From the NCBI GenBank assembly GCA_014800795.1, contig JAAVFL010000040.1:54167-118166 (forward strand): a stretch of DNA of 64,000 nt, read 5' to 3'. Below, piece after piece: positions 1-9,239 of the stretch. Both the position numbers and the translations under genes were made by a program. This DNA comes from Bacteroidales bacterium. GTDB lineage: Bacteria; Bacteroidota; Bacteroidia; Bacteroidales; Muribaculaceae. Below the pieces are notes generated by a model that had not been told where the DNA came from, did not search any database, and saw only the letters and a list, made by a program, of their open reading frames with translations. The first letter of the stretch is position 1. Each line of letters opens with the position of its first letter.

Positions 1-1513
1 TCTTGCCTATGTCGTGGTAGAGGGCGCCGGCGCGCACAAGCTGAACGTTGGCGCCGATGCGATGGGCTGCCTCGGTTGCGAGATTGCTGACCGCCATGGA
101 GTGTTGAAAGGTTCCCGGGCATTCCTGCGAGAGCTGTCGCAGGATTGAGTTGTTTATGTCAGACAGTTCGACGAGTGTCACTACCGATACCATTCCCGAA
201 AGTTTCTCGAACACGAATATGAGAATATAGGCGAAAGAGATCATCAGTGCGTTCACTCCGAAGAAGCCTATCAGTTTCCACGACAGCGATCCCAGCGATC
301 CGGCCGTCATAAGTTCCACGGCTATATATGAAACCACATAGGCGAGGAATCCAACCGCGGCCGAGCGAAGCAGTTGCGAGCGGCGCGAGAGCTCCTTGAG
401 CGAGAATATCACTACGCTTCCGGCCGTCATCTCTATGAAGATGAACTCGAGGGGGAAAGTGGCGAGAACCGTACACAGCAGAATCTCCACCAAATATGTG
501 AAGTAGGCCGTACGGGTATCGTAGAATACCGATATTATCACCGGAACAATGGCGAGCGGAACTATATAAATGCCCGAGACAAATGTATGCGACAGCACAA
601 CCGTGATTATGAAGAACACCGTCAGCAGCAGCAGCAGCGCCATCATCTCTTTCGGGCGCCCGAGTTTATCGGGATAGTACAGCAGACTGAAGCCGTAGAG
701 CAGTCCGAGCAGGATTATCACATATAGTGTCTGGCCTGCAAGGGTATTGCGTTGTCGGTTGCGGTCGTTGTTGGTAAGTTTGTCGAGTGTGGTCTCGTAG
801 GTTTTCAGAACCTGATAAATCTGTGGAGTTACGATGTCGCCCTGCGATATGATTCGTTCCCCTTTCTGTATCACCCCCACTCCGGCCACGATAGGCTGTA
901 TGAGCGATTCGCGATACATACGGGTGGCCTCTTTATCCTCCACCATATTGGGGTGAAGGAGCGACGAAAGTCCTACGGCGCGCACCGCCCTGTGTCCCTC
1001 TCCGTCGCGGAATATCGAGTCGATCATCGTGTAGGCCATGCGCTGCGACATATATCCGGCCGTGGAGTGCGAAATGTTTATGTTGTGTTCGGTGAATTTC
1101 ACTTCCGGAAGTTCGCCACGGTCGATGCGGCTTGCTGTCTGCTGGTCCACGATTCCATGTGCGTAAGCCTGACGGATGGCGCTGATGAGGCGCGAGCGTA
1201 TGAAAGGGGAGATGGAGTCGGCGCTCTCCACCGCCTCCACGGCGCGGCTTTCGGCGGCGAGGTCGCGCCTGTAGATGGGCACCATCACGTTGTCGATGCT
1301 GTCGACCATGGCTTTTACTGTAGCGGAATCGCGGTAGACGGTGATGTCGAACGGAGCGGTCAGCAGCGCATAGCTCCAAGGACGATTCTCCTCATAGCTG
1401 TATTTGTGACGGTTGTCGCGGGGCATGAAATATACCATCAGAGCGGTCGCCACAATGAACATGAGGCTCAGATATACCTTTCTGTGATTTTCCGAATTGC
1501 TGTTTGCTGCCAT
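1..1513 (-). CDS. PgpH-like 7TM-HD phosphohydrolase (3' part cut off by window edge)
   Basis: The ORF runs off the left edge, so it is absent from the ORF track. It starts at the ATG at 1513 (MAANSNSENHRKVYL...). An N-terminal transmembrane helix is followed by a large extracytoplasmic region of about 270 residues with a 'GERIISQGDIVTPQIYQVL' stretch typical of the 7TMR-HDED domain. A run of hydrophobic helices follows, and then the start of the HD domain, ending at the window edge in 'RAGALYHDIGK', the metal-binding HD motif. Members of this family (PgpH, YqfF) are membrane phosphodiesterases that hydrolyse cyclic di-AMP; the substrate here is inferred from the family. The gene lies 16 bp downstream of rel on the same strand, so the two are probably co-transcribed and both act on nucleotide second messengers. 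The C-terminal catalytic half is outside the window. Confidence 0.88.
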   Translation of the reverse strand, partial: MAANSNSENHRKVYLSLMFIVATALMVYFMPRDNRHKYSYEENRPWSYALLTAPFDITVYRDSATVKAMVDSIDNVMVPIYRRDLAAESRAVEAVESADSISPFIRSRLISAIRQAYAHGIVDQQTASRIDRGELPEVKFTEHNINISHSTAGYMSQRMAYTMIDSIFRDGEGHRAVRAVGLSSLLHPNMVEDKEATRMYRESLIQPIVAGVGVIQKGERIISQGDIVTPQIYQVLKTYETTLDKLTNNDRNRQRNTLAGQTLYVIILLGLLYGFSLLYYPDKLGRPKEMMALLLLLTVFFIITVVLSHTFVSGIYIVPLAIVPVIISVFYDTRTAYFTYLVEILLCTVLATFPLEFIFIEMTAGSVVIFSLKELSRRSQLLRSAAVGFLAYVVSYIAVELMTAGSLGSLSWKLIGFFGVNALMISFAYILIFVFEKLSGMVSVVTLVELSDINNSILRQLSQECPGTFQHSMAVSNLATEAAHRIGANVQLVRAGALYHDIGK

Positions 1514-1529
1514 ATGAATTTAGAGTCAA

Positions 1530-3779
1530 TCAGATGGATATGCGGGCGGCTTTCTCCACCCCCTGTATTTTCTTTACTTTGCCGCACAAGTCGTTGACCT
1601 CCTCCACATCGGTCACCATCACGGAAAGGTCGCAGAAGAACACCTCTTTCTCGGCGCGTATGTCGAGGGCGCGTATGTTGAGCGCCAGGTTCGATGATAT
1701 GAGCGATATAAGTTCGTGGAGTATGCCGTGGCGGTCGATGCCTTCTATGCGGATATGGGCGAGGAAAGTGACGGCTCCCACATCCCAGCGTGTTGATAGA
1801 ATGCGAGGTCCGAAGCTGGCTTTCAGTGCATTGGCCCTCGGACAGTCGAGCGAGTGAACAACCACTTCGCCGTCGTCGTCCACGAATCCCAGAACCGCGT
1901 CGCCCGGAATCGGGTTGCAGCAGTCCGAGAAGCGGAAATTACCGTTGCCGTCGGCATCGAGTTTCAGAACGTAGATCTCCTTCATATTGATGGAACCGCG
2001 TTTGCCCGGGGTGGTTTCGGCGCCCGGTGTCTCCTCTTTGGTCTGCCGGCGCAGCAGTTTGTTGAGCAGGCGTTTGGTTGTGGAGCTCTGCTTGCGCAGT
2101 GTCTTTACCACATAGTCGTTCAGAACTATCTCCTGATTGCCGAGCAGATAGTAGAAATCATCGCGGTTGGCTGTCTTGTAAAGTCCCATCACCTTGGTGA
2201 TAGCCACATTGTCGTCGGCAATATCATGCTCCTTGAGGAATTGCGAGAATATCTCTTTGCCGGTGGCGATGGCAGGCTGGCGCAGTTTGCGCAGCGCCAC
2301 GCGCAGGCGCGACTTACCTTTGGCTGTGCTGAGAAAGTCGATCCATTCCGGTTTCGGAACCTGGCTGTGTGAGGTAAGCACCTCCACCTGGTCGCCGGAG
2401 TTTAGCCTGTGGCTCAGCGGAACGAGCTTATGGTTCACCTTACCCGCTATGCAGTGGCATCCGATCTGGCTGTGGAGGTTGAAGGCCACGTCGAGAACCG
2501 TGGCGTCCGTAGGGAGTGTCAGAAGTTCACCCTTAGGTGTGAACACCACTATCTCCGATGCAAAAAGGTTGAGCTTGAGAGTGTCGAGAAAGTCGAGCGC
2601 GTTGGGCTCCGGGTCCTCCAGAATATCCTGTATGGTGTGTAGCCACACGTTGAGTTCCGATTCTTCTTCACCCTCCACACCTACCTTGTATTTCCAGTGG
2701 GCTGCGAACCCCTTTTCGGCAATTTCGTCCATGCGGCGCGAGCGGATCTGCACTTCGATCCAGTTGCCGTCGGGTCCCATCACCGTCAGGTGGAGCGCCT
2801 GGTAACCGTTAGCTTTCGGGTTCGAGATCCAATCGCGTGTGCGCTCGGGGTGTAGCTTGTATATATCTGTGATGGCCGAATATATCTGCCAGCAGATACT
2901 CTTCTCCATAGCCGGGTCGTCGCAGTCGAACACTATGCGGGCGGCGTATAGATCGTAAACCTCCTCGAACGGTATATGTTTTTTCTCCATCTTGTTCCAG
3001 ATGGAATAAACCGACTTCACCCTTGCTTTTGCGGTATATTTCAGCCCCATGGCATCGAGCTTCTTCATCACAGGGCGTGCGAAGTTGGCGTAAATCTCGT
3101 TGCGCTGCTGCTCGGTGGCGGCGATTTTCTCGCTGATGCGCCGGTAGGCGTCGGGATGCTCATATTTGAAACTCAGATCCTCGAGTTCGGTCTTGATGGC
3201 GAAAAGCCCCAGCCGGTGGGCGAGCGGCGCATATATATATAGTGTCTCGCCGGCTATCTTATATTGCTTGTTGGGAGCCATTGATCCGAGGGTGCGCATG
3301 TTGTGGAGGCGGTCGGCCATCTTTATCAGCACAACGCGTATATCCTCGTTCATCGTAAGCAGAAGTTTGCGGAAGTTCTCGGCCTGTGCCGAGGCCTTGT
3401 CGCCGAATATACCTCCCGAAATCTTAGTCAGACCCTCTACGAGCTGGGCTATCTTTTTGCCGAAATTCTGTTCGATATCCTCAACGGTGTATTCCGTGTC
3501 CTCCACAACGTCGTGGAGCAGCGCGGCGCATATCGAGGTTGAGCCAAGACCGATCTCCTGACTGGCGATTTTGGCTACGGCTATCGGATGAAGTATATAG
3601 GGTTCGCCCGAGCGGCGGCGCACACCGTTGTGAGCCTCTTTGGCGAATCTGAACGCACGCTCTATTATTTCAACCTTCTTGCGGTGGTTGCTCTTGAGAT
3701 ACCCGTCGAGTACCTCGCGGAACGCCTCCTCTATCTGGCGATCCTCTGCCTCAGTGGTGAAACTGTTCTTCTGTGCCAT
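1530..3779 (-). CDS. rel: RelA/SpoT-family bifunctional (p)ppGpp synthetase/hydrolase
   Basis: This 749-residue protein has the full Rel architecture. The HD hydrolase domain has 'YILHP' at about residue 61 and 'ALLHDVVEDT' at about 86-95. The synthetase domain follows, with 'YDLYAARIVF', 'NPKANGYQALHLTV' and 'EVQIRSRRMDEIAEKGFAAHWKYK'. The TGS domain ('VVFTPKGELLTLPTDATVLDVAF') lies near residues 400-465, and a C-terminal ACT domain ('GIDRHGILHELISLISS') near 680-749. Length and domain order match the family. The intact HD motif argues that it can degrade as well as make (p)ppGpp, as in single-Rel bacteria. It is cytosolic and ribosome-associated by family. A consensus promoter sits about 55 bp upstream (3835-3865). 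The PgpH-like gene follows directly. Confidence 0.96.
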   Translation of the reverse strand: MAQKNSFTTEAEDRQIEEAFREVLDGYLKSNHRKKVEIIERAFRFAKEAHNGVRRRSGEPYILHPIAVAKIASQEIGLGSTSICAALLHDVVEDTEYTVEDIEQNFGKKIAQLVEGLTKISGGIFGDKASAQAENFRKLLLTMNEDIRVVLIKMADRLHNMRTLGSMAPNKQYKIAGETLYIYAPLAHRLGLFAIKTELEDLSFKYEHPDAYRRISEKIAATEQQRNEIYANFARPVMKKLDAMGLKYTAKARVKSVYSIWNKMEKKHIPFEEVYDLYAARIVFDCDDPAMEKSICWQIYSAITDIYKLHPERTRDWISNPKANGYQALHLTVMGPDGNWIEVQIRSRRMDEIAEKGFAAHWKYKVGVEGEEESELNVWLHTIQDILEDPEPNALDFLDTLKLNLFASEIVVFTPKGELLTLPTDATVLDVAFNLHSQIGCHCIAGKVNHKLVPLSHRLNSGDQVEVLTSHSQVPKPEWIDFLSTAKGKSRLRVALRKLRQPAIATGKEIFSQFLKEHDIADDNVAITKVMGLYKTANRDDFYYLLGNQEIVLNDYVVKTLRKQSSTTKRLLNKLLRRQTKEETPGAETTPGKRGSINMKEIYVLKLDADGNGNFRFSDCCNPIPGDAVLGFVDDDGEVVVHSLDCPRANALKASFGPRILSTRWDVGAVTFLAHIRIEGIDRHGILHELISLISSNLALNIRALDIRAEKEVFFCDLSVMVTDVEEVNDLCGKVKKIQGVEKAARISI

Positions 3780-3834
3780 TTCGTTGTGGTCTCCCTTGTT
3801 TTAAGCTATGGCGGTGCCTATCCGCCCAATATCG

Positions 3835-3865
3835 CAAATTTACAACAATCCCCGCACACCTCAAA
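3835..3865 (-). promoter_or_regulatory. Consensus Bacteroidetes promoter of rel
   Basis: Read on the minus strand, TTTG (3862-3865) and TAAATTTG (3835-3842) are separated by exactly 19 bp. This is the Bacteroidetes primary sigma-factor promoter form. It places the transcript start near 3828, giving a 5' UTR of about 50 nt. Confidence 0.75.
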
Positions 3866-3980
3866 ACGGTTAAGCGGTTTTTTGGGTGGAATAAGTTGAG
3901 AAGTGAAAAAGTGGCCGGGAAATAAAGGATAAGAGAAGAAGCAATGGTGTGGAGGTCGTGAGAAGTAGTAAGGGTCCGGG

Positions 3981-4142
3981 CAACCGCATCAAAATGCCAC
4001 GCATCGTGGAATGCAGGCCCGATTGTGACAGCAGATGGTGCGCATCGAACCCCGGTCATGCTCCCATCTCCGCGCCATTTATCCTTGACGGGGCCGGATC
4101 CCGTCGACGGCGCCTCGCTGATGGCCTGTTTTAATGCAATTG
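3981..4142. repeat. Dispersed intergenic repeat, copy A (inverted GCATCAAAAC ends)
   Basis: The left end reads CAACCGCATCAAAATGCC. The right end, on the other strand, reads CAATTGCATTAAAACAGGCC. Read from the right end inward, the element contains GCGAGGCGCC and GGAGATGGGAGC followed by ATGACCGGGG. The first is shared with copy C (13818-13981) and the second with copy B (9289-9573). The ORFs drawn across it in the track have no support. It fills most of the gap between rel and the tRNA gene. Confidence 0.6.
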
Positions 4143-4219
4143 ACCTGAAAAAGAAGCAAGGCAACATTCCCTTTCATGAAACATTTTGGGAAGGCGCCTA
4201 TGCTTCTTTCCTCATTTTC

Positions 4220-4250
4220 TTTGTTGTTTGCGAAAAAAGCCATATCTTTG
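4220..4250 (+). promoter_or_regulatory. Consensus promoter of tRNA-Leu
   Basis: TTTG (4220-4223), 19 bp spacer, TATCTTTG (4243-4250). Transcription should begin near 4257, a few bases before the mature tRNA 5' end at 4263. Confidence 0.8.
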
Positions 4251-4262
4251 CAGTGAAAATAC

Positions 4263-4344
4263 GCCCGGATGGCGGAATCGGTAGACGCGACGGTCTCAAA
4301 CACCGTTGGGGCAACCCATCCCGGTTCGAGCCCGGGTCCGGGTA
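4263..4344 (+). tRNA. tRNA-Leu (anticodon CAA)
   Basis: This class II tRNA folds completely. The acceptor stem is GCCCGGA/TCCGGGT with discriminator A. The anticodon arm is ACGGT-CTCAAAC-ACCGT with anticodon CAA, the long variable arm is TGGG-GCAA-CCCA, and the T arm is CCCGG-TTCGAGC-CCGGG. The CCA end is not encoded. The 1-72 pair is a G-U wobble. The gene stands alone with its own promoter and terminator. Confidence 0.95.
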
Positions 4345-4349
4345 CACGC

Positions 4350-4392
4350 AGGTGGCTGTGTCATTTAACCAATGACGCAGCCACCTTTTTTT
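4350..4392 (+). terminator. Intrinsic terminator after tRNA-Leu
   Basis: The stem GGTGGCTGTGTCATT / AATGACGCAGCCACC (one mismatch) is followed by seven T residues. Its GTGGCTGTGTC arm recurs in the terminator at 61189-61226. Confidence 0.85.
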
Positions 4393-4441
4393 GTGTAGCG
4401 CGATGCGGAAGCGGTCACCCGTGTGCAATAGCCTGAACTGT

Positions 4442-4482
4442 AAAAAAAAATAGAGAGGCGCGGCATCACTGCCTCGCCTCTC
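4442..4482 (-). terminator. Intrinsic terminator of the alanine-rich lipoprotein gene
   Basis: On the minus strand, GAGAGGCG pairs with CGCCTCTC around an inner GGC/GCC, followed by TATTTTTTTTT. It lies about 90 bp downstream of the stop codon at 4575. Confidence 0.8.
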
Positions 4483-4574
4483 CCTTGAGTTAGTTCACTC
4501 TTGAGCTATTGATCTATATTGCTGACTTATATTAATTAATTCTTTTCAGAATTTAATTAATCCTTTTTTTTAGC

Positions 4575-7500
4575 TTAAAGACCTGGGTTGATGGTAACCT
4601 TAACTACGCTCTTGAGTTCGCCCCACTTGTGGGTTACAACTACAGGTATGTTAAGGACAAGGCTCTTCTGGAGCGCGATACCGTGACTGCTGAAGGTCAG
4701 AGTTCCATCTTCGGTTACATTTACCTCCCAGTTGAGGCTTGCGGGGGTACGTTCGTTAGTACCATCCTCATCTGTGATAGTGAGTTCACCTCCGAAGACA
4801 ACAGACTTGATGTCGTACCATTGTGCGAAATCAGTCTTGTCGGTGGTTACCTGACCATCTTCAACCTTGTATTCGGTGAATACGTTGTTGTAGCAGTCGG
4901 TGATGGTCATGCCCTCAGCGAGGTCGCGGGTCTGTTCAACCGAGTTCTGGGTAAGTGCTTCGATAGCGCCTGTGTTGAGGCTCTTGAGAGGCTTGATTAC
5001 CTGGAGGCTGGTTCCGGAAGTGATAGCGTAATCATTTCCGTTTTCTTTACCGTTGAGGTAGATGTACCATCCGAGGTTTACGGTAGCTTCTGCTTCTACG
5101 AGAGCGATACCGGCAGGGTTCTCACTGATGTTGAAGATAAGATCGGTTGTAACTTTTGCATCAGCTGCATCAAGGCCAAAGGCTTCGTGGTCGTCGTCGC
5201 CGGACCAGATGGTAGCGGCTACTTCAGTGCCCTTCACAACCTGATAAGCGCCTTCTTCTTCAGACGGAGCGGTTGCGCCGGCTGCAAACTGTGAGTCGCT
5301 TACACCTGCGATCTGGATATCCCAGTTAGCGCAGTCGAGCAGATTGTTGAGGTAAGGAAGATTACGGCCTGAGAGTACGTTGGTGTTGTATTCTGCAGTG
5401 GTGCTTCCGTCGTAGTTCTTAGGCATTTCCGTAGGCTGAATCTTCATTACACCGTTGCTGCTCCAGAAAGCGTCGTCGGTAGTACCCAGTGTGGGCAGTG
5501 CGGTCGGCCATTCAACAGTACCGTTAAGGGTAACTGTGATGCTCGGGAATGAAGTAGAAGTGAAAGTAACTTCTTTCTCGAGATCAACGTTCTTAGCAGC
5601 CATGTTAGCGAAGTCGCTCGGAGCTACTGTCCATGTGAAGATTGCTGTAGAAAGATCGGTGGGAACTGCGTCGAAGCTTGACGTTACACCGTCAGGATCA
5701 GTTACAGTGTAGTTCTCAACGAATTCTGCAGGAGTCATGTCGAACGGAAGTTCGTTGATCACATTCTTAACGAAGTAATCCCAAGTAACTGTAGCTTCGA
5801 ATTCCTCGCACTGGAGGGTCTTGGTGAATACATCGATTTCGAAGTCCTTGCCATCAAGTTCGCTGGTGTATTCGATTGTGAAGAACTTCTGGTCAACAAC
5901 CTGGTTGTTGTACTTCATCACAACGCTGATGATAGGAGTCTTACCGATGCGGCTTGCTGTACCTGCGTTTGTGGGGTTTTTGGGAGTAAGCTGTCCGTCG
6001 GCTGTTACAGTTGCGTAGAGCTGCTGGTTAACACCGTCTACAGTGTAAGCCTGAGCGGGAACAGAGTACTCGAATGTGAAGCCGAACGACTCGAGCTCTT
6101 CGGGGGTCATAACCTTATGGTTGGTGCCGTCGTTCATGCAGCCGGCAACAAGAGCTTTCAGGTCGAAGTATTCTCCCTCTTCATATGTGAAGGGAACTTC
6201 TGCAACGGGAGTTGCTGCGGGGTTGGCGGTCCAGATGTCTGAAGTAGCGAAGTGGTCTACGAGAGCGCGCTTGTCGTCAACGTGGGCGATTTCGGGGGTG
6301 AAGGTAGACTCTGCCAGGCGGCTGAATTCTGAGTAAACAACTGCGTCGGCAGCGTCTTCAGTTACAGTGTTGCCCTCAGCGTCGGTCCATTTGTAGTAGT
6401 TCTTCTCTGCGATGGGCACCTGAAGAGCGACTGTGTAGATGGAGTTGGGTTTGACGGCTTTGGCGTTGTCGATAGAACCGGTAACACCGTCATTCTTTGT
6501 AGCGGTAACTACGAGGTAGCCGGTGGCGCTATCCTTCTTGACGCTTACAACTTTCACTACGGGATCGTCAGCTGCACGGGTGGTGGCGATCTGCTGTACG
6601 AAAGCTACGTTAGCGGCATCGATGTCGTCGATGCTTACACCGGCAGGGTTCATGCGATAGTAAACCCGAGTGTCGTTGTTGGTAACGATTACAGGCTCAG
6701 CGTTAGCAGCGGGAGCTGCATAGATACCGGTGGCAGCGTTGAGGGTACCCATGGGCTTGAACGAAGCCGAGTAGAACTCGATGGTAGGAATACCACTTAC
6801 GTAAGCGCTGGGAACGAGGGTCAGACTGGTGAGACGCTTGGCGTTGATGGCAGCCAGAGTGCTCAGAGCGGAGTTGATCTGGCGGATATCATTCTGAACG
6901 GTAGTCAGAGTGGTCTTGATATCTTCGATGGCATCTTTGTTAGTCTGAACGTCTGTCTGAATACCTGTGATGGTACCTGTGATGGTTTCGATTTTATCCG
7001 TCACTTCAGTAACATTGCCCTGAAGGTCTGAGATCGCTGTAGCGTTCTTCAGGATGTCTGCCTGAGCGGTAGCAAGAGCTTCTTCAGCTGCAGTGATCTT
7101 GTCATTCAGTTCTGTAACATCGCCGTGAAGACCCTGCAATTCGTCGGCGAGGCCTGAAAGCAGTGTCTCGTAAGTGTTCTTGAATGTTTCAAGAGCGGCG
7201 AGCTGTGTATTAGTCTGGGTTACGAAAGTATTGTAAGCCGAGATCTGTGTCTGGAGAGCGGCGTCAACGTCTTCGATCTTGGTTTCGAGACCGGGGATGG
7301 TAGTTTCGACGATAGTGTTGATGCGCTCTGTCTCAGCTGCGATAGAAGCGGCGTTGGCAGCGATATCGGTTGTGTTTTTACCTACATTCTGGGTAAGAGC
7401 TGAGAGGTCGTTCTTAACGTTTCCGAGGTCGGTAGAGAGTGTGTTGACAGAGGTGTCGATACCGTCGATCTTTCCGCTCAGAGCTGCGATAAGGCTTGAG

Positions 7501-8201
7501 TTGCCGTTGATCTGATTGATGTAGTCGGCAAGCATCTCCTCGATCTCAGCTTTTGTGAGTTTCGAAGAAGCGATAGAAGCTTCGAGGGTAGCAACGGCTT
7601 CGTTGAGTTCCTGCTTGGTGGCAGCTTCTGCAACAGCTTTGGCAACGGCGTCGTATTGTTCGCCATATTCCTGCTTGAGCGCGTTGATCTGAGATTCGAT
7701 CTGGGCGCTGAGATTCTCTACCTGCTTTTTAGCCTCCTCTACAGCTTCGGCTTTAGCGGTGGCAGCGGCAGCCTGAGCAGCCATTGCTTCTGCGTTAGCG
7801 GCCTGAGCGGCAGCGTTGGCGTCAGCAGCTGCAGCGGCAGCATCAGCGGCAGCAGCTCCGGCAGCGTCGCCTGCAGCCTGTGCGGCAGCAGCGTCAGCGA
7901 GTGCGTCAGCAGCTGCATTCTTTGCTTCGGCAGCGGCGTTGGCAGCTGCTTCAGCGGCAGCGTTGGCGTTGGCGGCGTCGCTCTTCAGCTGGCTGAGTTC
8001 TTTCTCAAGAGCAGCAACCTGAGTCTTGAGAGCGTCGGACTGCTGGCTGAGTTTGTCGTCTATCTCTTTCTGCAGGGTGTCGTCGCGCTGATTGAGAGCG
8101 TCGATGTCGTCGCCGTAGTCCTGACAGCTGGTTACCATGGCTGCAGGAACAGAACCGAGCATTAAAGAGAATAACGTAGCTTTAAGAAACGTTTTCTTCA
8201 T
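4575..8201 (-). CDS. Large alanine-rich coiled-coil surface lipoprotein
   Basis: This 1,208-residue protein has a lipoprotein signal (MKKTFLKATLFSLML...MVTSC, lipid-bearing Cys near 26). The mature N-terminus 'CQDYGDDIDALNQRDDTLQKEID' resembles the N-terminal domain seen in Bacteroidetes 'PL29 family lyase N-terminal' proteins. I see no lyase catalytic domain. Residues of about 75-160 are almost pure Ala with Asp, Asn, Glu and Gln. A long heptad-like coiled coil follows to about residue 450 ('TDLGNVKNDLSALTQNVGKNTTDIAAN...'). The rest looks like beta-rich, Ig-like domains with repeated 'VTF/TVTLNGTVEW' strands. The expected location is the outer-membrane surface, with the helical part as a stalk. 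The function is unknown. It has its own promoter and terminator, so it is probably monocistronic. Confidence 0.9.
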   Translation of the reverse strand: MKKTFLKATLFSLMLGSVPAAMVTSCQDYGDDIDALNQRDDTLQKEIDDKLSQQSDALKTQVAALEKELSQLKSDAANANAAAEAAANAAAEAKNAAADALADAAAAQAAGDAAGAAAADAAAAAADANAAAQAANAEAMAAQAAAATAKAEAVEEAKKQVENLSAQIESQINALKQEYGEQYDAVAKAVAEAATKQELNEAVATLEASIASSKLTKAEIEEMLADYINQINGNSSLIAALSGKIDGIDTSVNTLSTDLGNVKNDLSALTQNVGKNTTDIAANAASIAAETERINTIVETTIPGLETKIEDVDAALQTQISAYNTFVTQTNTQLAALETFKNTYETLLSGLADELQGLHGDVTELNDKITAAEEALATAQADILKNATAISDLQGNVTEVTDKIETITGTITGIQTDVQTNKDAIEDIKTTLTTVQNDIRQINSALSTLAAINAKRLTSLTLVPSAYVSGIPTIEFYSASFKPMGTLNAATGIYAAPAANAEPVIVTNNDTRVYYRMNPAGVSIDDIDAANVAFVQQIATTRAADDPVVKVVSVKKDSATGYLVVTATKNDGVTGSIDNAKAVKPNSIYTVALQVPIAEKNYYKWTDAEGNTVTEDAADAVVYSEFSRLAESTFTPEIAHVDDKRALVDHFATSDIWTANPAATPVAEVPFTYEEGEYFDLKALVAGCMNDGTNHKVMTPEELESFGFTFEYSVPAQAYTVDGVNQQLYATVTADGQLTPKNPTNAGTASRIGKTPIISVVMKYNNQVVDQKFFTIEYTSELDGKDFEIDVFTKTLQCEEFEATVTWDYFVKNVINELPFDMTPAEFVENYTVTDPDGVTSSFDAVPTDLSTAIFTWTVAPSDFANMAAKNVDLEKEVTFTSTSFPSITVTLNGTVEWPTALPTLGTTDDAFWSSNGVMKIQPTEMPKNYDGSTTAEYNTNVLSGRNLPYLNNLLDCANWDIQIAGVSDSQFAAGATAPSEEEGAYQVVKGTEVAATIWSGDDDHEAFGLDAADAKVTTDLIFNISENPAGIALVEAEATVNLGWYIYLNGKENGNDYAITSGTSLQVIKPLKSLNTGAIEALTQNSVEQTRDLAEGMTITDCYNNVFTEYKVEDGQVTTDKTDFAQWYDIKSVVFGGELTITDEDGTNERTPASLNWEVNVTEDGTLTFSSHGIALQKSLVLNIPVVVTHKWGELKSVVKVTINPGL

Positions 8202-8363
8202 AAATAATTATTTATTAAACGGTTAATAAAAAGATTTTGTCTATCTTGATGTATGTTGTGTTAATTGTTCCGGTTTATTATTAATAATGTGTATTTTGTA
8301 ATATTCTACCGTTCGCGATACGGCAGCAGGCGACATTACTGCATGTCGCGTGAATATCATCGG

Positions 8364-8396
8364 CAAAAGTAGTTGATTGGGGTGAGATAGAAACAA
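8364..8396 (-). promoter_or_regulatory. Promoter of the alanine-rich lipoprotein gene
   Basis: The minus strand reads TTGT (8393-8396), 21 bp, then TACTTTTG (8364-8371). The implied 5' UTR is about 155 nt, AT-rich near the start codon. The rest of 8202-8623 holds no supported gene. Confidence 0.6.
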
Positions 8397-8623
8397 TTTG
8401 AATATTGCAACATTGACGCAAAAGTGTTGCGATATTTGCAATTTATGGTTTTTCAGTAAAATTGTGTTAATCAGAAACGGTGTAAAGGTAATGAAATGTA
8501 GTGCGCTATGCGCCTCATATATGTTGCGGTGAATGCATCAGCGGATGGGCTTCGGTAATGTGTCGGCCCGCTTGGTTTATGCCTGGCCGACTGATATTCA
8601 TGCCCGGCGAGGAGGAGTCTGTT

Positions 8624-8851
8624 TCAGTTATCCTGCTGATTTTTACGATCAGGCAGATTGTTAGCCAGAATCTCGAAAAAATTGCGTCCGAGGATAATAG
8701 AAATCCTACCCAGAAGATCTGTGTCGATGGAGTTTTTCTGAAATAACCGGTATACGTTTGACCTGTCGAGATGCAGTTTCCGGGCAAACCACGATACGGT
8801 TCGTTCCTGTGCCTGCAATTCTTCCTTGATTAGCTGACCTATAGATATCAT
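8624..8851 (-). CDS. Small helix-turn-helix DNA-binding protein
   Basis: This is a 75-residue protein if translation starts at the internal Met (MISIGQLIKEELQAQERTVSWF). The ORF track begins 18 residues earlier at 8905 with low-complexity sequence that I consider leader. 'VSWFARKLHLDRSNVYRLFQKNSIDTDLLGRISIILGRNFFEIL' is a phage-repressor-like (XRE-like) helix-turn-helix found in many short Bacteroidetes regulators. No other domain is present. A consensus promoter lies far upstream at 9240-9271, with a strongly structured stretch between. The protein may therefore be controlled at the RNA level or be the downstream neighbour of an ncRNA gene. Its targets are unknown. Confidence 0.72.
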   Translation of the reverse strand: MISIGQLIKEELQAQERTVSWFARKLHLDRSNVYRLFQKNSIDTDLLGRISIILGRNFFEILANNLPDRKNQQDN

Positions 8852-8888
8852 AGAGCCTGCTGAATTGTACGTCTGCCGTTGACTTAGT

Positions 8889-9233
8889 TCCCGTTGTGTA
8901 GCCAAGGGGACAGAGTGTCGTTAATACAAAACGCGGGGAACATAGCCTTAATCCCCCACACAGGCATCGGCAAACGCCACACTCGAAGATCTCAGCCTGA
9001 AGCCCCGCGTTAGCCGAAATTGCGCACGACAAACAACATACACACATCCGGTCGGATAACCGGAAGGCATGTATGCATGTTGTCGGGAGTGATCACGACA
9101 AACCGAAGCGATGTTTAGGCTGCTTAGTCCATTTCGAGATTTTGAAATTTTGCCGATTTCGTGCGGAAAGGATTAAGCTAAACACGCTTAATAATAAATA
9201 CGGTCAGAGCAAGGCGACGCTTCGTCTGCCTGA
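8889..9233 (-). ncRNA. Candidate structured leader RNA or independent ncRNA
   Basis: This region runs downstream of a consensus minus-strand promoter (9240-9271) and before the HTH gene. Read on the minus strand it opens with the hairpin AGGCaGACGAAGCGTCGCCT, then TTAAGC-GTGTTTA-GCTTAA. A long imperfect hairpin around CCGGTTATCCGACCGG spans about 9030-9088. AACGCGGGG and CCCCGCGTT then pair about 65 nt apart. The CGGGGAAC part of that arm can alternatively pair with GTTCCCG near 8889-8895, so two folds exclude each other. No known RNA family was recognised. The boundaries are estimates. Confidence 0.4.
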
Positions 9234-9239
9234 CATTTA

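Noticed and set aside
752-1597. 281-residue plus-strand ORF over the PgpH-like gene
   Set aside because: The minus frame reads through as a clear 7TM-HD protein to the window edge.
4025-4375. 116-residue ORF running through the tRNA-Leu gene
   Set aside because: It covers the tRNA and its promoter and is not conserved-looking.
7810-8000. Repetitive GCAGC/GCGGC sequence suggesting a tandem DNA repeat
   Set aside because: It follows from the alanine-rich coding sequence, with irregular units and no exact period.
8706-9047. 113-residue minus-strand ORF rich in Cys
   Set aside because: It is in a different frame from the HTH gene, overlaps the structured leader and has no family resemblance.
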